Below are positions 28,162 through 36,595 of a stretch of 64,000 nucleotides of DNA, piece by piece. The DNA comes from Sphingobium cyanobacteriorum. Lineage in GTDB: Bacteria; Pseudomonadota; Alphaproteobacteria; Sphingomonadales; Sphingomonadaceae. The notes beneath the pieces are model-generated. The model did no database searches. It saw only the letters and a list, made by a program, of their open reading frames with translations, and was not told the origin of the DNA. The translations under genes were made by a program, and so were the position numbers. Location of the stretch: positions 186,001-250,000 of the forward strand of contig NZ_JAUQOM010000003.1 in NCBI RefSeq assembly GCF_030580935.1, in the 5' to 3' direction. Position 1 is the first letter of the stretch. The number at the start of each line of letters is the position of its first letter.

Positions 28162-29133
28162 ATGCTGTCACGCCGTCAGTTCGGGCAGTCGCTATGCGCG
28201 TCGGCGGCGTTGCTGCCGGCTGCCTCATGGTCTGCGCCCTTTCGCACGATCCCGCAACGCGCCTCCGCCCGCATCATCGTGGACAATGATTTTGCCGGCG
28301 ATCCGGACGGGCTGGTGGCGCTGGCGCATCAATTGCTCACGCCCAAGACCCGCACGGTGCTCTGCACATCGTCAGCCCTGGACCGCAAGCTGGTCGGCAG
28401 CGTGCCGCCGGATCTTTCCGCATCGGCCGGCAAGGATATCGCGCTGGACCTCATCCGCCGGATGCGCATCGCTGATGCGCCGCCGGTCGAGGCCGGCTCT
28501 GAAAGACTCGATCCGGAGCATCCTGAAAGCAGCGCGGCTGCCAGGGCGATCGTGGCGGAGGCGATGCGCGACGATATGTTGCCCCTCTACATTAGCTGTG
28601 GCGGTCCATTGACGAATGTTGCGGCAGCGATCCGGTTGAAGCCCGAAATTGCCAAGCGGATGACTTTGATCTGGATCGGTGGTGGCCGTTACCCGCACGG
28701 TTCCTGGGAGTATAATCTGACGGCCGATCTGCCGGCGGCGAAAATCGTGATCGAGCAGTCCGCCATCCCGCTATGGCAAATTCCCCAGAATGCTTATCGC
28801 CAGATGCAATTTTCCGTTGCGGAGTTGCAGGATCGGTTGCGGCCTATTTCCGATTTCGGTGCCTGGCTTTATGACAAATTCACCACGCCGCCTGCCTTTG
28901 TGGATGTAGGGGGGAGCTGGCCGCTGGGCGACAGCCCAACCGTTTTGCTGAGTGCCATCTCGCAAGAGAGCAGCCACTATGTTGACCGCCCGGCGCTGCG
29001 GATCAAGCCGGACGGTCAGTATGGCGCCCCCGTCGGCGGCGGTCGAATGGTGCGTGTCTATGAAAGGTTGGACGCGCGCCTGACCTTCGAAGATTTCCTG
29101 TCACTGATGCGGATCCATGCCGCGCAAGGATGA
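28162..29133 (+). CDS. Exported inosine-uridine nucleoside hydrolase-like protein
   Basis: 323 residues. The start MLSRRQFGQSLCASAALLPA is a twin-arginine-like signal peptide, so periplasmic location is likely. The nucleoside hydrolase signature appears as IIVDNDFAGDPDGLVALAH; the second acidic pair is spaced slightly differently from the usual DTDPGxDD. LYISCGGPLTNVAAAI and a WIGGGRYPHGSWEYNL segment also match. GGAGA lies 9 bases before the ATG. Base composition is a little lower in GC than the neighbours. Confidence 0.8.
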   Translation: MLSRRQFGQSLCASAALLPAASWSAPFRTIPQRASARIIVDNDFAGDPDGLVALAHQLLTPKTRTVLCTSSALDRKLVGSVPPDLSASAGKDIALDLIRRMRIADAPPVEAGSERLDPEHPESSAAARAIVAEAMRDDMLPLYISCGGPLTNVAAAIRLKPEIAKRMTLIWIGGGRYPHGSWEYNLTADLPAAKIVIEQSAIPLWQIPQNAYRQMQFSVAELQDRLRPISDFGAWLYDKFTTPPAFVDVGGSWPLGDSPTVLLSAISQESSHYVDRPALRIKPDGQYGAPVGGGRMVRVYERLDARLTFEDFLSLMRIHAAQG

Positions 29134-29136
29134 TGC

Positions 29137-30552
29137 TCACCCGATCCAGTAGGGCACGATCTGGCGGTTGTCCGGGTCGACATGGATCGGCCGGTCGGCG
29201 GGTGGAAAGGCGCGCTGGTCGCAGCTTTGGCGGGGGCAGAGGCGGCAGGTGATGCCGATGGGGGTGGCGGCGCCTTCCTCCGTCAGGTGAAGGCCGTCGG
29301 CATAGACGAAGTTGGCGGCATGGGCGACTTCGCAGCCCAGTACCACGGCGTAGCGGCGCGGGGTGCGCTTGTAGCTGCCCGATGGCTTCACCAGCCCCTT
29401 GGCCATCGAGACATAGCGCACGCCATCGGGGGTTTCGCCCAGTTGCACATTGATGCGGTCGGGCACGGCGACGGCTTCATGCACGTTCCACAAGGGGCAG
29501 GCCCCGCCGAAGCGGGCGAATTGCAGGCGGGTGGCGCTGTGGCGTTTGGTGATGTTGCCGGCCATGTCGACGCGGCAGAAGAAGAAGGGGATGCCGCGCA
29601 GGCCGGGGCGTTGCAGCGTGGAGAGGCGATGGCAGGCCTGTTCGAAGCTGACGCCGAAGGTGCGCGCCAGCCGGTCTATGTCGTGGCGCATCGTGCGCGC
29701 CGCTTCGCGGAACGGGGCATAGGGCATGAGCAATGCCCCGGCGGCATAATTGCCAAGGCCGATCGCCAGCAGCCGGTCCGCGCCGGGGACGGGCAGGGCG
29801 GCCTTGTTCACCACATCGGCGATCACGGCCTGCCCCTCCAGCATCATGAGCTGGTGCGCGAGCATGAACTTGCGGCTTTCGGTCGGCAGCGCGGCGTTGA
29901 TGAACAGCTTCTTGGTCGCGCTGGTATAGGAACGCAGTGCGCTGTCGGGGGTGTCGGCGATCAGCGTTTCGATGCCATGGCGGCGGGCGAGCGCCTCCAC
30001 CAGCATCCCTTCGTCCAGGGTCTGGCCGGCGGTGAAGCTTTCGGCCATGTCCTCCGCCAGGCAATCGAGGCTGTGGACATAGTTGCCGGCTTCGTGGAAC
30101 CAGTCACGCGCGGCCTCCCACGGCAGGCGGGCCTGCACCTCATGATCGTTGGCGATCGCTTCCTCGATCATGTTGATGCGTTCGTTGGCGCGCATATGGG
30201 CGTTGTAGAGATCGACATAGCGGGCGGCAAATTCGGGGAATTGCAGGTGCAGTTTCTCGATCCGTTCCGGCTCCATCTGGGTGCCGGGCAGTTCGGGATG
30301 GCCGAGCGCATAGGTGAAGGCGCCCAGAAGCTGTTCCTCCTCCCGGCTGTCGAAGCTGGCCCAGTCGGTGGGGAAGGCGCTGGCGAGCGCGGCCTTGACC
30401 TTGGCGGTCAGGGGGCGGTCGTCATTTTCCATCTGGGACAGGTAGGAGACGGAGATGCCCAGCGCCTGCGCCATCGTCGCCTGGTCCATGCGATGGTCCA
30501 GGCGCAACTGGCGCAGGCGCGGTCCTGCGAAGATTCGATTGCCACGTGCCAT
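29137..30552 (-). CDS. ScfR/PccR-type transcriptional regulator
   Basis: 471 residues. An N-terminal XRE helix-turn-helix (MDQATMAQALGISVSYLSQMEN) is followed by an ImmA/IrrE-like central region and a C-terminal DUF2083-like domain with a cysteine set (GCEVAHAANF, then CRLCPRQSC). This is the short-chain fatty acyl-CoA regulator family (RamB, PrpR, PccR). It diverges from pccB across 121 bases that hold several TTTGCAAA-like sites, so control of propionyl-CoA assimilation by acyl-CoA sensing is a strong inference. Confidence 0.9.
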   Translation of the reverse strand: MARGNRIFAGPRLRQLRLDHRMDQATMAQALGISVSYLSQMENDDRPLTAKVKAALASAFPTDWASFDSREEEQLLGAFTYALGHPELPGTQMEPERIEKLHLQFPEFAARYVDLYNAHMRANERINMIEEAIANDHEVQARLPWEAARDWFHEAGNYVHSLDCLAEDMAESFTAGQTLDEGMLVEALARRHGIETLIADTPDSALRSYTSATKKLFINAALPTESRKFMLAHQLMMLEGQAVIADVVNKAALPVPGADRLLAIGLGNYAAGALLMPYAPFREAARTMRHDIDRLARTFGVSFEQACHRLSTLQRPGLRGIPFFFCRVDMAGNITKRHSATRLQFARFGGACPLWNVHEAVAVPDRINVQLGETPDGVRYVSMAKGLVKPSGSYKRTPRRYAVVLGCEVAHAANFVYADGLHLTEEGAATPIGITCRLCPRQSCDQRAFPPADRPIHVDPDNRQIVPYWIG

Positions 30553-30565
30553 GGATCGTCCTTAA

Positions 30566-30612
30566 TTTGCGAAATCGCGATTTGCAAATTAGCAAAATTG
30601 CATTTGCGGAAA
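30566..30612. promoter_or_regulatory. Cluster of TTTGCAAA-like operator sites before pccB
   Basis: TTTGCGAAA (30566-30574), perfect palindrome TTTGCAAA (30581-30588), TTAGCAAA (30589-30596) and TTTGCGGAAA (30603-30612). ScfR-family proteins such as RamB and PccR are known to bind TTTGCAAA-type sites. The cluster lies between the divergent regulator gene and pccB, so it may serve both. Confidence 0.65.
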
Positions 30613-30673
30613 CCGCGAAAGATTGAGATGGGCGGAGCATAGAGGTCCGCGACAAGCCGGAGAATTGCCTGAT

Positions 30674-32206
30674 ATGTCGAAGCTCGCCATCATCGAACAG
30701 CTTGAAGCCAAGCGCGACGCCGCCCGCATGGGCGGCGGACAGCGCCGCATCGACGCCCAGCATGCCAAGGGCAAGCTGACCGCGCGGGAACGGATCGAGG
30801 TGTTGCTGGACGAAGGCAGCTTCGAAGAGCTGGACATGTATGTCGAGCATAATTGCACCGATTTCGGCATGGACGAACAGCATATCCCCGGCGACGGCGT
30901 GGTCACGGGATCGGGCACGATCAACGGCCGGCTGGTGTTCCTGTTCAGCCAGGATTTCACCGTCTATGGTGGCGCGGTGTCGGAACGGCATGCGATGAAA
31001 ATCTGCAAGATCATGGACATGGCGCTGAAAGTCGGCGCGCCGGTGATCGGGTTGAACGACAGCGGCGGCGCGCGCATCCAGGAAGGGGTGGCGTCGCTGG
31101 GCGGCTATGCCGAGATTTTCCAGCGCAACGTGCTGGCCAGTGGCGTGGTGCCGCAGATCAGCGTCATCATGGGGCCGTGCGCGGGCGGCGCGGTCTATTC
31201 GCCCGCGATGACCGACTTCATCTTCATGGTGAAGGACAGCAGCTTCATGTTCGTCACCGGCCCGGACGTGGTCAAGACGGTGACGAACGAAGTCGTGACC
31301 CAGGAGGAACTGGGCGGCGCGGTGACGCACACCACCCGGTCGGGCGTGGCCGACGTGGCGTTCGAGAATGATATCGAGGCGCTGCTGGCGGTGCGCGATT
31401 TCGTGGATTTCCTGCCCGCATCGAACCGCGAACCCGCGCCGGAGCGTCCCAGCGCGGACCCGTGGGACCGGATCGAGGAGAGCCTGGACACGTTGATCCC
31501 GGCCAATGCGAACCAGCCCTATGACATGCACGAACTGATCCGCAAGGTGGTGGACGAAGGCGATTTCTTCGAAGTCCAGCCCGCCCATGCCGGCAATATC
31601 CTGTGCGGCTTCGGCCGGATCGAGGGCAAGACGGTGGGCATCATCGCCAACCAGCCGATGGTGCTGGCCGGCGTGCTGGACATCAATTCATCGAAGAAGG
31701 CGGGGCGGTTCGTGCGCTTCTGCGATGCGTTCGAGATACCGATCGTGACCTTCGTGGACGTGCCGGGCTTCCTGCCGGGGACGGCGCAGGAGCATAGCGG
31801 CATCATCAAACATGGCGCGAAGCTGCTGTTCGCCTATGCCGAGGCGACGGTGCCCAAGATCACGGTGATTACGCGCAAGGCCTATGGCGGCGCTTATGAC
31901 GTCATGAGTTCCAAGCATCTGCGCGGCGACCTGAACTATGCCTGGCCGACCGCCGAGATTGCGGTGATGGGCGCGAAGGGCGCGGTCGAAATCATCTTCC
32001 GCGGCAAGACGGCGGACGAGATCGCCGAGCGCACGGCGGAATATGAGGCGCGCTTTGCGAACCCGTTCGTGGCGGCGAGCAAGGGCTTCATCGACGAGGT
32101 GATCCAGCCGCATTCGACACGGCGGCGGATCGCGCTGGGCCTGCGGAAGCTCAAGAACAAGGCGCTGGAGAATCCGTGGAAGAAGCATGACAATATTCCG
32201 CTGTGA
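30674..32206 (+). CDS. pccB: Propionyl-CoA carboxylase beta subunit
   Basis: Carboxyltransferase subunit that makes methylmalonyl-CoA from propionyl-CoA and carboxybiotin. It has 510 residues, usual for the family, from [36 protein letters not shown] and [16 protein letters not shown] form the acyl-CoA oxyanion region and the second crotonase domain has [19 protein letters not shown] and [15 protein letters not shown]. First gene of a forward unit with mce, mutase, bioB and pccA. Confidence 0.94.
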   Translation: MSKLAIIEQLEAKRDAARMGGGQRRIDAQHAKGKLTARERIEVLLDEGSFEELDMYVEHNCTDFGMDEQHIPGDGVVTGSGTINGRLVFLFSQDFTVYGGAVSERHAMKICKIMDMALKVGAPVIGLNDSGGARIQEGVASLGGYAEIFQRNVLASGVVPQISVIMGPCAGGAVYSPAMTDFIFMVKDSSFMFVTGPDVVKTVTNEVVTQEELGGAVTHTTRSGVADVAFENDIEALLAVRDFVDFLPASNREPAPERPSADPWDRIEESLDTLIPANANQPYDMHELIRKVVDEGDFFEVQPAHAGNILCGFGRIEGKTVGIIANQPMVLAGVLDINSSKKAGRFVRFCDAFEIPIVTFVDVPGFLPGTAQEHSGIIKHGAKLLFAYAEATVPKITVITRKAYGGAYDVMSSKHLRGDLNYAWPTAEIAVMGAKGAVEIIFRGKTADEIAERTAEYEARFANPFVAASKGFIDEVIQPHSTRRRIALGLRKLKNKALENPWKKHDNIPL

Positions 32207-32218
32207 CGGCCCGCAGGG

Positions 32219-32302
32219 TCGTCATCCCAGCGCAGGCTGGGATCGCGTGGGGCCTGCTCGGCCCGTCATGGCCTGAGACCCCAGCTTTCGCTGGGGTGAC
32301 GA
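32219..32302. repeat. REP-type palindromic element between pccB and mce
   Basis: ATCCCAGC-GCAG-GCTGGGAT (32224-32243) and CCCCAGC-TTTC-GCTGGGG (32279-32296) form two hairpins enclosed by an outer TCGTCA/TGACGA pair (32219-32224 and 32297-32302). It differs in bases from the elements at 17745 and 49139 but has the same double-hairpin plan. Confidence 0.75.
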
Positions 32303-32314
32303 TGTGAGGATAGT

Positions 32315-32752
32315 ATGAAACTCGGCCGTCTCAATCATATCGGCGTCGCCACGCCGAGCCTCGAAAAGAGCATTGCTTATTATCGCGATGTGATGGGCGC
32401 GACGACAATCCACGAACCTTTCGACCTGCCCGCGCAGGGGGTGAAGGTGTGCTTTGTCGATACGCCGGGCGAGAATGGCACGGCGGGGACGCAAATCGAA
32501 CTGATCGAGCCGTTCGATGAAAGCTCGCCGATCACGGCCTTCATCGCCAAGAACCCGGCGGGGGGCCAGCATCATATGTGTTATGAAGTGGCCGATATTC
32601 ACGAAGCGAAGGCCTGGTTTGAAGGCTTGGGGAAGCGCGTGCTGGGCGAGCCGCGCATCGGCGCGCATGGCACGCCGATCTTCTTCGTGCACCCCAAGGA
32701 TATGAACGGGGTGCTGACCGAGATCATGGAGACGCCCAAAGAGGCGCACTGA
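32315..32752 (+). CDS. mce: Methylmalonyl-CoA epimerase
   Basis: Interconverts (S)- and (R)-methylmalonyl-CoA. It has 145 residues of the vicinal oxygen chelate fold: LNHIGVATPSLEKSIAYYRD, GGQHHMCYEVADI and PKDMNGVLTEIMET provide the metal-binding His and Glu residues. It lies between pccB and the mutase gene, which completes the pathway order. Confidence 0.95.
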   Translation: MKLGRLNHIGVATPSLEKSIAYYRDVMGATTIHEPFDLPAQGVKVCFVDTPGENGTAGTQIELIEPFDESSPITAFIAKNPAGGQHHMCYEVADIHEAKAWFEGLGKRVLGEPRIGAHGTPIFFVHPKDMNGVLTEIMETPKEAH

Positions 32753-32799
32753 CACCACCCCTCCCGCAGGCGGGAGAGGGATAGAAGGTAAGGTAGAAG

Positions 32800-34953
32800 A
32801 TGACCGACAAGCCGACACTGGACGACTGGGCCGCCGCCGCCGCGAAGGAAGTGAAGGGCAAGGATCTGACCTGGCAGACCCCGGAAGGGATCGCCGTCAA
32901 GCCGCTCTACACCGCCGCCGACGTGACCGCCGACCCCGGCCTGCCCGGCTTCGCGCCCTTCACGCGCGGGGTGAAGGCCAGCATGTATGCGGGCCGTCCC
33001 TGGACCATCCGGCAATATGCGGGCTTTTCGACGGCGGAGGAATCCAACGCCTTCTATCGCCGGAACCTCGCCGCCGGGCAGAAGGGCCTGTCGGTCGCGT
33101 TCGACCTCGCCACCCATCGCGGTTATGACAGCGACCATCCGCGCGTCACCGGCGACGTGGGCAAGGCGGGCGTGGCGATCGACACGATCGAGGACATGAA
33201 GATCCTGTTCGACGGCATCCCGCTCGACAAGATGAGCGTGTCGATGACCATGAACGGCGCGGTCATCCCGATCCTAGCCTTCTTCATCGTCGCGGGCGAG
33301 GAACAGGGCGTCGACCGTAAATTGCTCGACGGGACCATCCAGAACGACATCCTCAAGGAGTTCATGGTCCGCAACACCTATATCTACCCGCCCGAACCCT
33401 CGATGCGGATCATCAGCGACATTTTCGGCTATACGTCGCGTGAAATGCCCAAGTTCAACAGCATCTCCATTTCCGGCTATCATATGCAGGAAGCGGGCGC
33501 GACGCAGGTGCAGGAACTGGCCTTCACCATCGCCGATGGCATGGAATATGTGAAATATGGCGTGGCGTCGGGCCTGGACATCGACAAGTTCGCCGGACGG
33601 CTGAGCTTCTTCTTCGCCATCGGCATGAACTTCTTCATGGAGATCGCCAAGCTGCGCGCGGCGCGTGTGCTGTGGCACCGGGCGATGACGCAACTGGGCG
33701 CGAAGGACGAGCGCTCCAAGATGCTGCGGACCCACTGCCAGACCAGCGGCGTGTCGCTGACCGAGCAAGACCCCTATAACAACGTCATGCGTACGACGAT
33801 CGAGGCGATGGCCGCGATGCTGGGCGGCACCCAGTCGCTCCACACCAATGCGCTGGACGAAGCGATCGCGCTACCCACCGACTTTTCCGCCCGGATCGCG
33901 CGCAACACGCAGATCGTGATCCAGGAAGAGACGGGCATGTGCAATGTCGTCGATCCGCTGGGCGGCAGTTACTATGTCGAGGCGCTGACCCAGCAACTGG
34001 TCGACGAAGCCTGGGCCATCATCGAAAAGGTGCAGGCGGAAGGCGGCATGGCCAAGGCCGTGGCGGCGGGCTGGCCCAAGGCGATGATCGAGACGGCGGC
34101 GGCGGCCCGGCAGGCGCGGGTCGATCGCGGCGACGACGTGATCGTGGGCGTCAACAAATATAAGCTGGCGACCGAAGATCTGCTCGAAACGCTGGAGGTC
34201 GACAATGCCAAGGTGCGCGAAGGCCAGATCGCGCGCATCAACCGGGTGAAGGCGGAGCGTGACGAGGACCGCTGCCAGGCGGCGCTGGAGGCGTTGCGGC
34301 AGGCGGCGGCGGGGCCGCAGTCGATCGACAATAATCTGCTCGCCCATGCGGTCGAAGCGGCGCGGGCGCGTGCCACGCTGGGCGAAATCTCCTCCGCGAT
34401 GGAGGACAGCTTCCAGCGCTATGGCACGCAGCCTACGCCGGTGAAGGGCGTTTATGGCGCGCCCTATGCCGGCGACAGCCGCTGGCAACAGGTTCTTGAC
34501 GGCGTGCAGGCCGTCGAGCGGCGCCTCGGCCGCAAGCCCAAATTGCTCGTCGCAAAGATGGGCCAGGACGGGCACGACCGGGGCGCCAACGTGATCGCGT
34601 CCGCTTTCGGGGACATGGGGTTCGATGTGGTGTCGGGGCCGTTGTTCCAGACGCCGGAGGAAACGGTGGTGCTGGCGCTGGAAAACGGCGTCGATGTGGT
34701 TGGCGCATCGTCGCTGGCGGCGGGGCACAAGACGTTGATCCCGGACCTGATCGCCAAGCTGCGCGCAGCGGGGCGCAGCGATATCAAGGTGATTGCGGGC
34801 GGTGTCATCCCGCCGCAGGATTATGACTTCCTTCGTGACGCGGGCGTCCAGGGCATTTATGGACCAGGCTCCAATGTCGTGGAATGCGCCGCCGACGTGC
34901 TGCGCCTCCTCGGCCACAACATGCCCCCCGCCGGGCTGGAGGACGCCGCTTGA
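32800..34953 (+). CDS. Methylmalonyl-CoA mutase, adenosylcobalamin-dependent
   Basis: Isomerises (R)-methylmalonyl-CoA to succinyl-CoA. It has 717 residues in the single-chain form. The N-terminal TIM barrel has [20 protein letters not shown] and [19 protein letters not shown]; the C-terminal cobalamin domain has the DxHxxG motif in [20 protein letters not shown], followed by [20 protein letters not shown] and [12 protein letters not shown] segments. A short palindrome (CTCCCGC/GCGGGAG type, 32763-32780) separates it from mce. No meaB/argK chaperone is in the window. Confidence 0.95.
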   Translation: MTDKPTLDDWAAAAAKEVKGKDLTWQTPEGIAVKPLYTAADVTADPGLPGFAPFTRGVKASMYAGRPWTIRQYAGFSTAEESNAFYRRNLAAGQKGLSVAFDLATHRGYDSDHPRVTGDVGKAGVAIDTIEDMKILFDGIPLDKMSVSMTMNGAVIPILAFFIVAGEEQGVDRKLLDGTIQNDILKEFMVRNTYIYPPEPSMRIISDIFGYTSREMPKFNSISISGYHMQEAGATQVQELAFTIADGMEYVKYGVASGLDIDKFAGRLSFFFAIGMNFFMEIAKLRAARVLWHRAMTQLGAKDERSKMLRTHCQTSGVSLTEQDPYNNVMRTTIEAMAAMLGGTQSLHTNALDEAIALPTDFSARIARNTQIVIQEETGMCNVVDPLGGSYYVEALTQQLVDEAWAIIEKVQAEGGMAKAVAAGWPKAMIETAAAARQARVDRGDDVIVGVNKYKLATEDLLETLEVDNAKVREGQIARINRVKAERDEDRCQAALEALRQAAAGPQSIDNNLLAHAVEAARARATLGEISSAMEDSFQRYGTQPTPVKGVYGAPYAGDSRWQQVLDGVQAVERRLGRKPKLLVAKMGQDGHDRGANVIASAFGDMGFDVVSGPLFQTPEETVVLALENGVDVVGASSLAAGHKTLIPDLIAKLRAAGRSDIKVIAGGVIPPQDYDFLRDAGVQGIYGPGSNVVECAADVLRLLGHNMPPAGLEDAA

Positions 34954-34976
34954 GTAACAAACTGACCGAAAAGTCC

Positions 34977-34996
34977 CCCTCCCGCTTGCGGGAGGG
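34977..34996. repeat. Perfect palindrome at the 5' edge of a small membrane protein gene
   Basis: CCCTCCCGC-TT-GCGGGAGGG, followed by ATTAGGGGAGGG just before the ATG at 35010. This resembles a shortened sphingomonad REP element. It lies within the longer possible reading frame of the small gene (TTG start at 34950), so it may have inserted into its 5' end. Confidence 0.65.
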
Positions 34997-35009
34997 ATTA
35001 GGGGAGGGC

Positions 35010-35249
35010 ATGTCGGTACGCGGCAAGGTCGCCTTTTTGCTTGCCTTTGCCGGATGGGCTTTCCTGATTGCGGCATTGGCGAATTACGCTGCTCACCTTC
35101 GTGCGATGTGTGATGATGAAGGCACCCGCCGCATCGACTGTAGCGCGACCGCTGAAAACCTCGCATGGGTTGGAGCCATCGTAATTTTCTTCGCCGGTGC
35201 GCTTCTCCTCAAGCGTCTTGCCGGACGCCTGGAGACTTCTCATGACTGA
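35010..35249 (+). CDS. Small two-helix membrane protein upstream of bioB
   Basis: 79 residues with a transmembrane helix at about 7-30, a short loop, and a second helix at about 51-70. The loop holds C34 and C44 in [12 protein letters not shown] (C-x8-D-C). It ends with a basic/polar tail. The stop overlaps bioB by 8 bases (ATGACTGA), so translation is coupled. An in-frame TTG at 34950 overlaps the mutase stop (TTGA) and would give 99 residues, but its extra part is palindrome sequence. It has the same size, topology and cysteine spacing as the small gene just after bioB. Family not recognised. Confidence 0.7.
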   Translation: MSVRGKVAFLLAFAGWAFLIAALANYAAHLRAMCDDEGTRRIDCSATAENLAWVGAIVIFFAGALLLKRLAGRLETSHD

Positions 35250-36240
35250 AGCCCGCACCGACTGGACCCGCGAAGAAATCGCCGCGCTGTTCGACCTGCC
35301 CTTTAATGATTTGATGTTCGAGGCGCAGTCGATCCATCGCGCGAATTTCCCGCGCAACGAGGTGCAGTTGTCGACGCTGCTGTCGATCAAGACCGGCGGC
35401 TGCCCGGAGGATTGCGGGTACTGCAACCAGTCGGCATCGGCGGAGTCGGGCCTCAAGGCTGAAAAGCTGATGAGCGTGCAGGCGGTGATGCAGGCGGCGG
35501 CGCAGGCCAAGGATGCGGGCAGCTCGCGCTTCTGCATGGGCGCGGCCTGGCGCAATCCCAAGGAACGGGACATGCCCGCCATCGTGGCGATGGTGAAGGG
35601 CGTGCGCCAGATGGGCATGGAAACCTGCATGACGCTGGGGATGCTCAGCGAGAGCCAAGCCAAGGTGCTGGCCGACGCGGGCCTCGACTATTACAACCAC
35701 AACATCGACACTTCGCCCGAACATTATGAGAAGGTGATTACCACCCGGACGTTCGACGACCGGCTGGAAACGCTGGAAAATGTGCGCAATTCGGGCATCA
35801 ACGTCTGCTCCGGCGGCATCGTGGGCATGGGCGAGACGCGCGAGGACCGCGTCGGCTTCCTCCACGCTTTGGCGGTGCTGCCCACCCATCCGCAGAGCGT
35901 GCCGATCAACGCACTGGTGCCGGTCAAGGGCACGGTGCTGGGCGATATGCTGGCCGACACGCCGCTCGCCAAGATCGACGAGATCGAGTTCGTCCGCACG
36001 GTCGCGGTGGCACGGATCGTGATGCCGGAGTCGATGGTGCGGCTGTCGGCGGGACGTGAGAGCATGTCGGATGCGTGCCAGGCGCTCTGCTTCATGGCGG
36101 GCGCGAACAGCATCTTCACTGGCGACAAGCTGCTGACCACGGCCAATGCGGGCGACAATGCGGATGCCGCGCTGTTCGCGAAGCTGGGCGTCGTGCCGAT
36201 GCAGGCGGAGGTGAAGGTTGCGATGGAGGCGGCGGAGTGA
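35242..36240 (+). CDS. bioB: Biotin synthase
   Basis: Radical SAM enzyme that inserts sulfur into dethiobiotin. It has 332 residues. The cluster motif [12 protein letters not shown] (CxxxCxxC) is near residue 50 and [10 protein letters not shown] and NIDTSPE segments match. Other bio genes are absent; the gene instead lies inside the propionyl-CoA carboxylase unit, whose product PccA carries biotin. It overlaps a small membrane protein gene on each side (8 bases and GTGA). Confidence 0.95.
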   Translation: MTEARTDWTREEIAALFDLPFNDLMFEAQSIHRANFPRNEVQLSTLLSIKTGGCPEDCGYCNQSASAESGLKAEKLMSVQAVMQAAAQAKDAGSSRFCMGAAWRNPKERDMPAIVAMVKGVRQMGMETCMTLGMLSESQAKVLADAGLDYYNHNIDTSPEHYEKVITTRTFDDRLETLENVRNSGINVCSGGIVGMGETREDRVGFLHALAVLPTHPQSVPINALVPVKGTVLGDMLADTPLAKIDEIEFVRTVAVARIVMPESMVRLSAGRESMSDACQALCFMAGANSIFTGDKLLTTANAGDNADAALFAKLGVVPMQAEVKVAMEAAE

Positions 36241-36476
36241 GCAAGCCGAGCGCCTTGAAGATCGGACTCTTTGTGGTGCTCAGCATAGCCTATTGGCTGA
36301 TTGCTATGATCGTCATTCTGCTGGCGTCAATCGGCAATTGCGGGATGGGGCCGGATGCTCCGGCCGACTGCGATGGTATCTCGCCAGCAATTACAGGAGT
36401 GCTTTCGTTCCTGATTTTCGCTGGACTTGCTTTTGGCTTTTTCAAGGCCCGGCTTTCGGGAGTGGATAAGCAATAA
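36237..36476 (+). CDS. Small two-helix membrane protein downstream of bioB
   Basis: 79 residues starting at a GTG that overlaps the bioB stop (GTGA). Helices lie at about 9-32 and 50-70, with C35 and C45 in the loop [12 protein letters not shown] (C-x8-D-C). Length, topology and cysteine positions match the small protein upstream of bioB almost exactly, although other residues differ, so the two look like diverged paralogues. A REP-type element follows the stop. Family not recognised. Confidence 0.72.
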   Translation: MSKPSALKIGLFVVLSIAYWLIAMIVILLASIGNCGMGPDAPADCDGISPAITGVLSFLIFAGLAFGFFKARLSGVDKQ

Positions 36477-36484
36477 TTCAATAT

Positions 36485-36564
36485 CCGTTCGCCCTGAGAT
36501 TGTCGAAGGGGCGCACTTCTTCTCGAAGTAAAGAACGGGGCTTCGACAGGCTCAGCCCGAACGG
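36485..36564. repeat. REP-type inverted repeat before pccA
   Basis: CCGTTCG...CGAACGG outer arms (36485-36491, 36558-36564), with inner TGTCGAAG (36501-36508) matched by CTTCGACA (36541-36548) and GCCCTGAG/CTCAG-type arms between them. The GTTCGGGCTGAGCCTGTCGA style of sequence is a common dispersed repeat in sphingomonads. Confidence 0.75.
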
Positions 36565-36595
36565 CTGATAGGATAGGACTGGGACAGGGAATAAC

